A stretch of 64,000 nucleotides of DNA from WTGU01 sp965200925 (GTDB lineage Bacteria > Pseudomonadota > Alphaproteobacteria > UBA828): assembly GCA_965200925.1 (NCBI GenBank), contig OZ241738.1:1922001-1986000 (forward strand), read 5' to 3'. Shown piece by piece: positions 29,878-38,603 of this stretch. The notes below the pieces were generated by a model that saw only the letters and a list, made by a program, of their open reading frames with translations, was not told the origin of the DNA and searched no databases. The position numbers and the translations under genes were made by a program. The first letter of the stretch is position 1. Each line of letters opens with the position of its first letter.

Positions 29878-30141
29878 TTGACGAAGCTCGGGGTTGATGC
29901 GGGCGACGACCTCGCGGGCGACGTCGGCTACGAGCGCGATTCGATCGCCGCCGTCGTGATCGGCGGCACCAGCCTGTTCGGCGGCCAGGGGAGCCTGATC
30001 GCCTCGCTGATCGGGGTGCTCATCATCGCCACCTTGCGCAACGGACTGAACGCGCTCGGCGTGTATGCCTTCTGGCAGCTCGTCGCCATCGGCGCTACCC
30101 TGATCGGCGCCGTCCACGTCGACGACTGGCGGCGGCGGAGA
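29878..30141 (+). pseudogene. Remnant of ribose-type ABC transporter permease (C-terminal part)
   Basis: Translation from about 29905 gives GYERDSIAAVVIGGTSLFGG, then GSLIASLIGVLIIATLRNGL and LGVYAFWQLVAIGATLIGAV, an obvious match to the C-terminal third of RbsC/XylH-type permeases. The N-terminal two thirds, with most membrane segments, are missing and no start fits. The frame then runs directly into a piece of a sugar-binding protein with no intervening stop, showing an internal deletion that fused two genes. This is a decayed transporter operon, not a functional gene. Confidence 0.75.
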
Positions 30142-30147
30142 CACGGC

Positions 30148-30459
30148 GGACCGGACCTCGCCGGCTTCTACGGCGCCTGCGCCGGTGCCGGGCAGCTCGC
30201 CAAGCAGAAGGGGCGCGATCTGTGCATCGTCGCCTTCGACTCCTCGGCCGGGGAGTTCGCGCTGTTCAAGGAGGGCCCTATCGACCCCCTAATTCCCCCG
30301 GACCCGTTCAAGATGGGCGACGACGGCGTGTACGCCATGGACAAGGCGCTGAACGGCCAGCAAGGTGAAACCCGCGATCCCGGCGCAGGTGGTGACCGGG
30401 GACAACATGGACGAGCCGGCGATCCGGAGAAGCTCCTGAGCGACATGGCGCTCCTGTAG
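30148..30459 (+). pseudogene. Remnant of ribose-type periplasmic binding protein (C-terminal part)
   Basis: In frame with the permease fragment, the sequence reads GFYGACAGAGQLAKQKGRD, IVAFDSSAGEFALFKEGPI and DPFKMGDDGVYAM, matching the C-terminal lobe of RbsB-family sugar-binding proteins. The family's C-terminal sequence then continues in a second frame (VVTGDNMDEPAIR) and ends in a third frame (LLSDMALL followed by TAG at 30457). At least two frameshifts are therefore visible. The N-terminal half and signal peptide are absent. No ATPase gene of the system remains. Confidence 0.72.
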
Positions 30460-30612
30460 CCGCGCGGCGGCCGCGCCGGGCCGCGTCCCTCCGGGCCTGC
30501 CCGGCCGGTTCGCCGCCGCTTCGCCGTCCCGGTTCGTGCCCCACGCGCAGGCGCCATCGGCCGGGGGCGGCCGCGTGCGACGTGGATCGAAGGTGTGATC
30601 GGGAGGGGTGGG

Positions 30613-31752
30613 ATGCCTGACGGAAACGACGTGCCGCTTGTCGACCATCATTGCCATGGCGTCGTCCCGGTCGACCTGGAGGCGGAGCGGTTCGAGGATC
30701 TGCTTAGCGAGGCCTTCGCGCCGGCGCCGGCAGGCACCAGCCATTGGGACAAGCCGGTCGCGCTCGCCATCCGCCGGTGGTGCGCGCCGGTCCTCGACCT
30801 GCCTAAGTTCTGCGCGCCGGCGGATTACGTGGCGCGGCGGCAGGCGCTCGGCGCCGAGGAGGTGAACCGGCGTTTCCTCACGGGCTCCGGCATCGGCACC
30901 TATCTCGTGGATACCGGGAACCGGCCCGAGGCGCTCTGCGGCTTCACGGCGCTCGGCGCGCTCGCCGGCGCGCCGGCCCGCGAAATCCTGCGCATGGAAG
31001 TGGTCGCCGAGCGCGTCGCCTCCGCCCGGCCGCCGGCTTCGGGTTACGCGGGCGCCGTCGAGGAGGCCCTGCGCGCCGCCGCCGGGGAGGTCGCCGGCCT
31101 CAAGTCGGTGCTGGCCTATCGCGCCACGCTCCGCATCGACTACGACCCGCCCGGTGCGGGAGAGGTGGAAGAGGCGGCTGGGCGCTGGCTCGCCGAGATC
31201 GAGCGCTCCGGCAAGGCGCGCCTCGTCGATCCGGTGCTGGAGCGGCATCTGATCTGGACCGGTGCCGACATCGCGCGCGAGCGCGGCTTCCCGATCCAGT
31301 TCCATATCGGCATGGGTGACCCGGACATCGAGTTGAACCGGGTGGACCCCAGCTATCTCACGCCCTGGGTCAAGGCGGTGGAACCGTGGGGCTTCCCGAT
31401 CACGCTGCTTCATTGCTATCCGTTTCATCGCCAAGCCGGTCTGATGGCGGAGAACTTCCCTTGCGTCTATTTCGACGTGGGCTTCGCGCTGAACTGGGTC
31501 GGGCCGAGCTACCGGCGGGTGATGGACGAGGCGCTTGAACTCGCGCCCTTCACCAAGCAGCTCTACAGCTCGGACGCCTTCGGCCTTTCCGAACTCTATT
31601 ATCTGGGCGCGCAGCGCTTCCGCACCGCGCTCGCCGACGCCCTCGCCCGTTGGGTGGACGACGGCGAATGCCCGGCCGACGAAGCCGCTCGGATCGCTGC
31701 CATGATCGGCGCCGGGAACGCGCGGCGCATCTACCGGCTGCCGGCGGAATGA
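30613..31752 (+). CDS. Amidohydrolase-family protein (FluG/glutamine synthetase-associated type)
   Basis: A 379-residue TIM-barrel metal hydrolase: an HxH-like N-terminal motif (VDHHCHG), a central His (IQFHIGMGDPDIELNR), a second His strand (TLLHCYPFHRQAG) and the metal Asp in LYSSDAFGLSELYYLGA. This pattern resembles the amidohydrolase half of FluG/nodulin-type proteins and the enzymes that sit beside gamma-glutamyl ligases (family memory). I take the ATG at 30613, with GGGAGGGG just upstream, over the GTG at 30595. It is coupled by ATGA to an N-formylglutamate amidohydrolase gene, suggesting hydrolysis of an N-acyl or gamma-glutamyl compound. Confidence 0.85.
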   Translation: MPDGNDVPLVDHHCHGVVPVDLEAERFEDLLSEAFAPAPAGTSHWDKPVALAIRRWCAPVLDLPKFCAPADYVARRQALGAEEVNRRFLTGSGIGTYLVDTGNRPEALCGFTALGALAGAPAREILRMEVVAERVASARPPASGYAGAVEEALRAAAGEVAGLKSVLAYRATLRIDYDPPGAGEVEEAAGRWLAEIERSGKARLVDPVLERHLIWTGADIARERGFPIQFHIGMGDPDIELNRVDPSYLTPWVKAVEPWGFPITLLHCYPFHRQAGLMAENFPCVYFDVGFALNWVGPSYRRVMDEALELAPFTKQLYSSDAFGLSELYYLGAQRFRTALADALARWVDDGECPADEAARIAAMIGAGNARRIYRLPAE

Positions 31753-32555
31753 CGGCGGCGCTGCTGGGGCCGGAAGACCCGCCGGCCTTCGAATCACTCA
31801 ACGAACGGGGGAGGTCGCGGGCGCTCCTCGTCTGCGACCACGCGAGTTGCGCCCTCCCCGCCGCGCTCGGGACCCTGGGCCTGAGCGCGGCCGCGCGCAC
31901 CGAGCATATCGGCTGGGACATCGGGGCGGCGGCGGTGACTCGGCGCCTCTCCGCGCTCCTCGACGCGCCTGCCGTGCTCGCCGGCTATTCCCGCCTCGTG
32001 ATCGATTGCAACCGTCCCGCATCGGCCCCCGACCGCATCCCGGCCGAGAGCGATTCGATTCCCATCCCCGGCAACGCGAACCTGGATCAGGCCGCGGTCG
32101 CTGCGCGCGTCGATGCCCTGTTCACGCCCTATCACGATGCGATCCGCGCCGCCCTCGACCGCATGGTCGCCGCCGGCGCGACGCCGGCGCTGATCTCGGT
32201 GCACAGCTTCACGCCGCGCATGGCCGACGGCGCCCCGCGACCGTGGCAGATCGGCATCTGCTGGGACAACGACCGCCGCATGGCCGCGCCCATGATCGAG
32301 CGCCTGCGGGCCGAGGGGTTCGTCGTCGGCGCCAACGAACCCTACGATTTCGGCGTACTGACCGATTACACCGTGCCCGAGCACGCCGAGAGCCGGGGCC
32401 TGCCCTACCTCCTCATGGAGATCCGCAACGACGGAATCCGCACCGCCGAGGCGGTGGACATGTGGTCCACGCGCCTCGCCGCCCATCTCCGCGCGCTCCT
32501 GGAGCGGCCGGAGACGCAACGGCTCGGGCGCGCGTCCGCCCTCTCCCGTCGTTGA
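31749..32555 (+). CDS. N-formylglutamate amidohydrolase-family protein
   Basis: A 268-residue zinc hydrolase of the HutG/N-formylglutamate deformylase family. Visible are LLVCDHASCALP near the N-terminus, HIGWDIGAAAV, LVIDCNRPASAPDRIP, ISVHSFTPRM and the C-terminal LMEIRNDGIR. The ATG overlaps the amidohydrolase stop (ATGA), so both are made from one message and probably act in sequence. There is no histidine-degradation gene nearby, so a role in the classical hut pathway is not supported. A terminator-like hairpin follows. Confidence 0.88.
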   Translation: MTAALLGPEDPPAFESLNERGRSRALLVCDHASCALPAALGTLGLSAAARTEHIGWDIGAAAVTRRLSALLDAPAVLAGYSRLVIDCNRPASAPDRIPAESDSIPIPGNANLDQAAVAARVDALFTPYHDAIRAALDRMVAAGATPALISVHSFTPRMADGAPRPWQIGICWDNDRRMAAPMIERLRAEGFVVGANEPYDFGVLTDYTVPEHAESRGLPYLLMEIRNDGIRTAEAVDMWSTRLAAHLRALLERPETQRLGRASALSRR

Positions 32556-32560
32556 TCGGC

Positions 32561-32575
32561 GCCCCGCATCGGGGC
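32561..32575. terminator. Hairpin between convergent genes
   Basis: GCCCCG (32561-32566), a 3-nt loop CAT, and CGGGGC (32570-32575) form a perfect stem in the 41-nt gap between the convergent deformylase and hsdR genes. ATCCGGTCTTTCC follows on the plus strand. It could act in both directions and closes the defence operon. Confidence 0.45.
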
Positions 32576-32596
32576 ATCCGGTCTTTCCGTCTGGTA

Positions 32597-35536
32597 TCAC
32601 CTCGCTTCAACGTAGGTCGCCCTGAATATCGCTTTGGCCAGCCACGTCCTGAACGACGGATTGTCGCTGAATTGCCGGAACAGTTCGGTGTGGTCCGAGA
32701 GAAGATCGACCACCGCGCGCTCGAGCGCCCTGTCGTGCTCGATGCGCGCGTTGTCCTCGTCCGAGTTCGTCATGGCGTTCCGGTAGGCTCGGTCGGCCGA
32801 GACTCTGGCGGGAAGATCCGCCGCGATCACCTTGCCGATCCTGTCGGCGTCCTTCCAATCGATGTCACCGAACATCCTGTTGAAGTCCTCAAGGATGTTG
32901 CTGAGCAAATCGATCTCAGGCTCGTGAAATTCGCCGCCGGTACCCGCCGGCACGGGGTCGATCTCCGCGTCTTCGTCCGGGAGGGCGATCGACATCGAGG
33001 CCTGGGCTTCGGCCCGGTAGCTGTCCATGTCGATGGCCTCCAGGATGCCCCTGGAGAGGTCCTCCTCCCGCGGAGCCGGTAACTTGGGGACCAGGAAGTT
33101 CAGGAAGAGGGAGAGTTTCTCCCATCCGGGATCGCCGTAGGGAAGGATCGTGGCCAGAAAGCCGTAGGTGCGCAGGAATGCCTTGGTCTTTCCCTTGAAG
33201 TCCACCTGGCCGTCCTCGTCGAGCGCCGACACGTAGACGGCGACGCAGGCGTCGAGAATCGGATCGAGCGCGCCCCGCGCGCATCCGCCGAGATAGAGCG
33301 ACGCAAGCGCATCGACCTGCCCGGCGGAATAGACCCCGTATCCGTCCAGGGCCGCCTTCAGGTCGTGCAGCTTGTCCGGGTCGGTCTCCTCGCCAAGGAT
33401 GGTCGTGCGGTAGTAGTCGGCGAACGCGGCGGCGATGCCGTCCGCGTCGTTCATGAAGTCGAGCACGAACGTGTCGTGCTTGAGCGGATGGGCGCGGTTC
33501 AGGCGGGAGAGCGTCTGCACGGCCTTGATGCCGGACAGGATCTTGTCGACGTACATGGTATGCAGGAGCGGCTCGTCGTAGCCGGTCTGAAATTTGTCGG
33601 CGACGATCAGGAAGCGATAGGGGTCCTTCCGGATCTCTTCCTCGATCCTGTTGCTCGGGAAGCCGTTGAGCGACGCCTCGGTCACGCTCCGCCCGCCGTA
33701 GTCGTGCTCGCCCGAGAAGGCGACGATGGCCCGCCAGGGACTCTTGCGTTCCTTCAGGTAATCTTCGAAGGCGTGGAAATACCGGATCGCCCGTTGAATG
33801 CCGCCGGTCGCCACCATGGCCCGCGCCCTGCCCCCGATCTTGCGCCGCGCGATCACCCGTTCGTGGAAATGGTCGATCATGATCTTGGACTTCCGGCGGA
33901 TCGCGGGATCGTGGGACTCGACGTAGCCCCGGAGCTTGCCGCGCGCCTTGCCGGCGTCGAACGCGGGATCGTCCGCGACCGTCTTCATCAGCCGGTAGTA
34001 GCTCTCGACCGGCGTATAGTGCGCGAGCACGTCCAGGATGAACCCCTCCTGGATCGCCTGCTTCATCGTGTAGGCATGGAAGGGCGCGTGCTTCACCGCT
34101 CCGCCCTCCGGCGCGGGTGTTCCGAAGATCTCCAGGGTCTTGTTCTTCGGCGTGGCGGTGAACGCGAAGTAGCTCGCGTTGGGCAGCATCCGCCGCCCCT
34201 CGATCAGGCGGTTGATGGCATCTTCGACGTCGTCCTCGGCGGCGCCGGGCGCGCCCTCCCCCAACGCCATGTGCATGGTGGCCGTCGCCCGGCCGCCCTG
34301 GCTCGAATGCGCCTCGTCGATGACGATGGCGAACCTTCGGCCCCGGTGCTCGTCGCCGATCTCGTCCAGGACGAAGGGGAATTTCTGCACCGTCGTGACG
34401 ACGATCTTCTTGCCGCTCTCCAGGAACCCGCGGAGGGCACCGGCCCGCTCCGCGTGGCCGACGATGGACGACACCTGCGCGAACTGCCGGATCGTGTCGC
34501 GGATCTGCCTGTCGAGAACCCGCCGGTCGGTGACGACGACGACGGAATCGAACGTCGGCGCGCCGCCGGTTTCCAGGCCGATCAGCCGATGCGCGAGCCA
34601 GGCGATGGAGTTGCTCTTGCCCGAGCCCGCCGAATGCTGGATCAGGTAGCGCCGGCCCGCGCCGGAGGCGGCGGCATCCGCCAGCAGCCGGCGCACCGCG
34701 TCCAGTTGATGGAAGCGCGGGAAGATCTGTTTCCGCTTCTTCTTCCCGCCCGGTGCCCCCGCCTCCGCGACGATCTGGGCGTAATTCTCAAGGACGTCCG
34801 TCAGGCTCTCCCTGGTCAGAACCTCCTTCCACAGGTAGTCGGTCCCGAGGCCCTCGGGGTTCGGCGGGTTTCCCGCGCCGTCGTTCCAGCCCTTGTTGAA
34901 GGGCAGGAACCACGAATCCTTGCCCCGCAGATGCGTGCACATCCGCGCCTCGCGGTCGTCCACCGCGAAATGGACGACGCAGCGGCCGAACCGGAACAGC
35001 GGCTCCTTCGGGTCGCGGTCGCGCCGGTACTGGGCGACCGCGTCTTCGACCGTCTGCCCGGTGAGCCTGTTCTTGAGCTCGAAGGTGGCGACCGGCAGGC
35101 CGTTGACGAACAGCGCCAGGTCGAGCGCCCGCCCGGCTTCGTCTCTCGAATAGCGAAGCTGGCGCGTGACTCCGAAGACGTTGGCGGCGAACAGCCTTTC
35201 GGCCCTGGCGTTGCCGGGGGTCGGCGCGCCGTAGAGCAGTTCCACCGATGCCGGCCCGTGCCGGACGCCCTTGCGCAGCACGTCGACGACGCCGCGTTTG
35301 TCGATCTCGCTCGCCAGGCGGTGGAGGAAGCGGAGGCGCGCCGGCCCGTCCGCGTCGATGCCGAGCGCCGCGACGGCCTCGGGCTGAGTCGCGCGCAGGA
35401 AGGCGAAGAGCGGCGCCGTGTCGATGGCGTGGTCGCGGTCGTAATCCTTCCCGTCGCCGGCGACGTAACCGCCTTCGTCGGTCAGGGAGCGGACGATGAG
35501 GGTTTCGAGGCCCCGCTCGCTCGTGTCGGCCGTCAT
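32597..35536 (-). CDS. hsdR: Type I restriction enzyme, restriction (R) subunit
   Basis: Motor and nuclease of the type I system, 979 residues. The N-terminal PD-(D/E)XK nuclease is seen as RALDLALFVNG then TFELKN (D and ExK). The translocase has Walker A AGSGKSNSIAW, DEAH box VIDEAHSSQGG and the later FAFTATP motif. The C-terminal helical part should bind HsdM/HsdS. The ATG overlaps the darG stop (ATGA), so synthesis of the nuclease is coupled to that of the DarG antitoxin. It is the last gene of the operon hsdM-fic-hsdS-darT-darG-hsdR. Confidence 0.95.
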   Translation of the reverse strand: MTADTSERGLETLIVRSLTDEGGYVAGDGKDYDRDHAIDTAPLFAFLRATQPEAVAALGIDADGPARLRFLHRLASEIDKRGVVDVLRKGVRHGPASVELLYGAPTPGNARAERLFAANVFGVTRQLRYSRDEAGRALDLALFVNGLPVATFELKNRLTGQTVEDAVAQYRRDRDPKEPLFRFGRCVVHFAVDDREARMCTHLRGKDSWFLPFNKGWNDGAGNPPNPEGLGTDYLWKEVLTRESLTDVLENYAQIVAEAGAPGGKKKRKQIFPRFHQLDAVRRLLADAAASGAGRRYLIQHSAGSGKSNSIAWLAHRLIGLETGGAPTFDSVVVVTDRRVLDRQIRDTIRQFAQVSSIVGHAERAGALRGFLESGKKIVVTTVQKFPFVLDEIGDEHRGRRFAIVIDEAHSSQGGRATATMHMALGEGAPGAAEDDVEDAINRLIEGRRMLPNASYFAFTATPKNKTLEIFGTPAPEGGAVKHAPFHAYTMKQAIQEGFILDVLAHYTPVESYYRLMKTVADDPAFDAGKARGKLRGYVESHDPAIRRKSKIMIDHFHERVIARRKIGGRARAMVATGGIQRAIRYFHAFEDYLKERKSPWRAIVAFSGEHDYGGRSVTEASLNGFPSNRIEEEIRKDPYRFLIVADKFQTGYDEPLLHTMYVDKILSGIKAVQTLSRLNRAHPLKHDTFVLDFMNDADGIAAAFADYYRTTILGEETDPDKLHDLKAALDGYGVYSAGQVDALASLYLGGCARGALDPILDACVAVYVSALDEDGQVDFKGKTKAFLRTYGFLATILPYGDPGWEKLSLFLNFLVPKLPAPREEDLSRGILEAIDMDSYRAEAQASMSIALPDEDAEIDPVPAGTGGEFHEPEIDLLSNILEDFNRMFGDIDWKDADRIGKVIAADLPARVSADRAYRNAMTNSDEDNARIEHDRALERAVVDLLSDHTELFRQFSDNPSFRTWLAKAIFRATYVEAR

Positions 35537-36588
35537 CGGGGCGCGGGCGCCGCGGCGCCGGCCCAGCCCCTCTCCCGCAGCCGCGCCTCCGCGAGCGCGA
35601 TCTGGCGGCGGGTGAAGCGCTTCTTGCGTTCGTGCCAGCCATAGGTGCGGGCGACCACGTCATCCGTCGTCCTGGCGCTCTCACGTGTCATCGTCCAATG
35701 GACGGTCGCGAGGAGTTCAAGGCCGAAGGACGATTCGAAGCCGCGGACCAGTTTGGCCACCCGCTCGAAGCGCGTTCGCGTTTCGCCCGCGCGTTCGAGC
35801 GCCGCCTCCGCGTCCTCAATGGCGCCGGGGACGAGTTCCAGCGGCTTGTCCGGCGCGTCGCCGCCGTCGGCGTAGCCCGATATGAAGTGCCCTTCGATCT
35901 TGTGCAAGGCGTGCCGCAGGTTCTCGGCATAGGGACCGTAGGGCGCCTTGGCATAGCGGAGTTGCAGCGGCTCACCCGCCTCCTGCATGAAGTACAGCAG
36001 CTTGTGCGCTTCCAGCAGGGTCATGAAGGGATCGAGCATGGCGTCGAGATGGCGGCGCATCAGCCCCACCAGCACCGCGCGGCCGGGAGTCATCTCCGGC
36101 GCCTCTCGCAGGCGCGCCATATCCTTCGCTTCCGGCGCGCCGTCCGGCTCGAAAACGACGGCCTTCAGATCATCGAAGCCCGCCAGCGCCGCTTCGATGC
36201 GCGGGCGCACGTCGTCCCAGGCGAGGCCGCCCAGGCCGCAGGCCAGCGGCGGGATGGCGAGGGAGCGGATGTTCCGGGCCTCGATCTCGGCGGCCAGCGC
36301 TTTCAGCCCGGCCTCCAGGTCCTCCATCCGGCTCCGGCCGCGCCAGTGCCGCTTGGTGGGGAAGTTGACGATATAGCGGGGGGCGAGGGCGCCCGTCTCG
36401 AACACGAACATCAGGCCCGGCTTCACCTCCCCGCGCTCGCAGGCCGCGGCGTAGGCTTTGAAGTTGTCCGGGAACGCCTTCTTGAACTGGAGCGCGATGC
36501 CGCGCCCCATGACGCCGACGCAATTGACCGTGTTGACCAGGGCCTCGGCGTCTTCGGCAAGGATGTCGCCAGCCGTGAAACGGATCAT
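35533..36588 (-). CDS. darG: DarG-type macrodomain antitoxin (DNA ADP-ribosyl glycohydrolase)
   Basis: The 351-residue product has an N-terminal macrodomain of about 155 residues: VNTVNCVGVMGRGIALQFKK (ADP-ribose loop), the NFPTKRHWRGRSRMEDLE segment containing the catalytic-type Lys, and IAIPPLACGLGGLAW. In characterised DarG proteins this domain removes ADP-ribose from thymidine in DNA, and the C-terminal region (here about residues 170-351) binds and blocks DarT. It is preceded by darT (18-nt gap) and coupled to hsdR, so the antitoxin lies between toxin and restriction gene. All key residues appear intact. Confidence 0.93.
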   Translation of the reverse strand: MIRFTAGDILAEDAEALVNTVNCVGVMGRGIALQFKKAFPDNFKAYAAACERGEVKPGLMFVFETGALAPRYIVNFPTKRHWRGRSRMEDLEAGLKALAAEIEARNIRSLAIPPLACGLGGLAWDDVRPRIEAALAGFDDLKAVVFEPDGAPEAKDMARLREAPEMTPGRAVLVGLMRRHLDAMLDPFMTLLEAHKLLYFMQEAGEPLQLRYAKAPYGPYAENLRHALHKIEGHFISGYADGGDAPDKPLELVPGAIEDAEAALERAGETRTRFERVAKLVRGFESSFGLELLATVHWTMTRESARTTDDVVARTYGWHERKKRFTRRQIALAEARLRERGWAGAAAPAPR

Positions 36589-36606
36589 CGCTGCTGCTCC
36601 CCGGTC

Positions 36607-37245
36607 TCAATAATACCAATCACAGACGATTTCGACAGCCGGCCGGTGGCCGCCCCCCTGCACGACCGCGCCGGCGCGCCGCCACGTGTCCTGCGAGTAC
36701 ACGCCGATGCGCCGGACGAGCGCCCACGGGAAGGAACGTTCGATCAGGAACTCCGCCTGTTTTTCGTCCATGCGACCTGCCCAGTCCCTGGCTTGGACCG
36801 CTTCCCAGTCGATTCTGTCGAGTTGCGCCAGATCGCAGAGGTCCTCGCTGTAGCCAGCTGCCGCATTGGAGAGGGTGAAGGCCCATCGGCGTTCCTCGCC
36901 CTCAGCCCAGGCCACCACCTCACGCAGGTTCGCCTCCAGATGGACGATGGGCTTCTGGCCGCCGCGATAGGCGAGGTTCGGATGGTTCTTCTTGTAAATC
37001 ACATAGAGCATGGTCGAGCGCGGGCAGAAATAGAACGGCACGCAGTCGCCGACCCGGAGGCCGGGATGGCTGTTCAATACCCGCTTGCGCCGTCGCGCCT
37101 TGATCTCCGACATGCCGATGACGGTCCCCGGCGACCGGCGCCTCGCCGCTTCCGCATCGCACCACAGGAATCCGTCGGCGACGATCGAGGCCAGCCGGTC
37201 CACATGAACGATATGGTAAATCGACGGATCGGCGGGAGCCGACAC
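36607..37245 (-). CDS. darT: DarT-type DNA ADP-ribosyltransferase toxin
   Basis: The 212-residue product of the DarT (DUF4433) family, whose members attach ADP-ribose from NAD to thymidine in single-stranded DNA and block replication; some DarTG systems abort phage infection. Visible: IYHIVHVDRLASIVADG at the N-terminus, IGMSEIKARRRKR, VPFYFCPRSTMLYVIYKKN, and DEKQAEFLIERSFPW, which carries the catalytic-type Glu. The start is GTG at 37245, only 2 nt after the hsdS stop, and darG follows. Translation therefore depends on the same message as the specificity subunit. Confidence 0.93.
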   Translation of the reverse strand: MSAPADPSIYHIVHVDRLASIVADGFLWCDAEAARRRSPGTVIGMSEIKARRRKRVLNSHPGLRVGDCVPFYFCPRSTMLYVIYKKNHPNLAYRGGQKPIVHLEANLREVVAWAEGEERRWAFTLSNAAAGYSEDLCDLAQLDRIDWEAVQARDWAGRMDEKQAEFLIERSFPWALVRRIGVYSQDTWRRAGAVVQGGGHRPAVEIVCDWYY

Positions 37246-37247
37246 GG

Positions 37248-38603
37248 TCAGGCGCCCGGCGCGTCGGAACCCGAGAACGCCCCGGTCAAGGATCCCCGCC
37301 GATGTCCGGCCGCAGTCTCTTCAGAGGGATCGTGGCCATCGACATGGACCCCGCGCACGTCCAGCTTGCCGGTGACGACGTCGTTGATCAGGCGTTCACG
37401 GTATTCGCGGAGGAGGCCGATCTGGTGGCGCGCACGATCGATGGCGGTATCAATGACGGCGGTGCTCCGTTCAAGGTGTTCGACGATGGCGGCTTGTTCG
37501 GAGACTGGTGGCAAAGGTGCAAGGCGCTGATAAGCATCCTCCCGATCAAGACCAGGAATCGCCGAGTCTTTGGTTACGTCGTCGAGCTGTAACCATTTCA
37601 ATAGGAAGTAGAGCCAGCGAATATCAGAGAACGAAAAGCGGCTATCGATGAAGAACGTCGTGTCAATTGCGAATACTGAAACATCGGAGTAGTTTATTTT
37701 TCCAAAAGACCCCTTTCGACCGACAACTATACAGGGTGCTTTTGTGTTCGCTACGTTGTGGAAGTCCACACACCCATTTGAACCGAAAACTGGAACAGTG
37801 CCCTCCTGACGTGCTTCGCTGGCGAGCGAGTCACCGTATTCCATCCGACAAATTTGTTTTAGTCGTCGTACTTCCCAATGCGCCGGCACTTCCGGTATCC
37901 AGGCCATGCCCGTCGGTTTCATCGGCGCGTTCGGGTCGAGGCCGCGTGTCACCGCGCGATCGATGATCGCCTGCTTCCGCTCCTTCAGCAGCGCGATCAA
38001 GCGTTCCTTGGCGCCGATATAGCGATCGACGCGCGCGCTGACATGATCGAGATAGCGGGCGATGGCAAATTGTTCATCAAGAGGGGGGATCAACATTGGT
38101 AACATAGCTTGATTTCTTTCTCCTATAAATGGTACTGCCCCTGGATTATATGTAGAGCCGAAATCGAGAATGCAGGTCCAATAAAACGCCCATTTTGTTG
38201 TTAAATTATTGTTGTTCGGAACAAAAGCGGTCATGTTGTTATCTATGCAGCACGAAGTTTTTGTTATTCTTCTTCGATTTAGGAGTAGTGCTTCTCCTAT
38301 CTTTGCATATATTATCGCTCCTTTTGGAACCACGGTTGCGCGTAAATGGGTGGCTGTTTCGTAAGATATGGAATTTGGAGCCGCATCGACATGTATGTTG
38401 TCATCGCATGATGCCAAATCACCAACCTTATAGAATGGCAAAGCCTCTCCGTCTCGCCCCTGGTGTGAATGTGGAAATCCTGTACCGGAGATAAGTGTCC
38501 CATGGTCCTTTAACCGCCGCACTTCCCAATGCTTCGGCACCCGGCCGAGCCACGGCAAGCCGCTGTCGCGATAGGCCGGATAGGGCTTGAGCGCACCCGT
38601 CAT
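37248..38603 (-). CDS. hsdS: Type I restriction-modification specificity subunit
   Basis: Sets the DNA target of both modification and cleavage. The 451-residue product has two target-recognition domains, each opened by the same sequence: DSGLPWLGRVPKHWEVRRLK and PTGMAWIPEVPAHWEVRRLK. Each is closed by a conserved helix (LPPLDEQFAIARYLDH and LPPVSEQAAIVEHLER). The recognition domains are markedly AT-rich (about 38100-38480 and 37560-37870), while the conserved helices keep the genome's high GC, the usual mark of domain shuffling. The ATG overlaps the fic stop (ATGA, 38600-38603). Confidence 0.94.
   Translation of the reverse strand: MTGALKPYPAYRDSGLPWLGRVPKHWEVRRLKDHGTLISGTGFPHSHQGRDGEALPFYKVGDLASCDDNIHVDAAPNSISYETATHLRATVVPKGAIIYAKIGEALLLNRRRITKTSCCIDNNMTAFVPNNNNLTTKWAFYWTCILDFGSTYNPGAVPFIGERNQAMLPMLIPPLDEQFAIARYLDHVSARVDRYIGAKERLIALLKERKQAIIDRAVTRGLDPNAPMKPTGMAWIPEVPAHWEVRRLKQICRMEYGDSLASEARQEGTVPVFGSNGCVDFHNVANTKAPCIVVGRKGSFGKINYSDVSVFAIDTTFFIDSRFSFSDIRWLYFLLKWLQLDDVTKDSAIPGLDREDAYQRLAPLPPVSEQAAIVEHLERSTAVIDTAIDRARHQIGLLREYRERLINDVVTGKLDVRGVHVDGHDPSEETAAGHRRGSLTGAFSGSDAPGA

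Noticed and set aside
29816..29900. TTGACA on the plus strand as promoter of the transporter remnant
   Set aside because: No -10 box at suitable spacing was found and the downstream sequence is a pseudogene.
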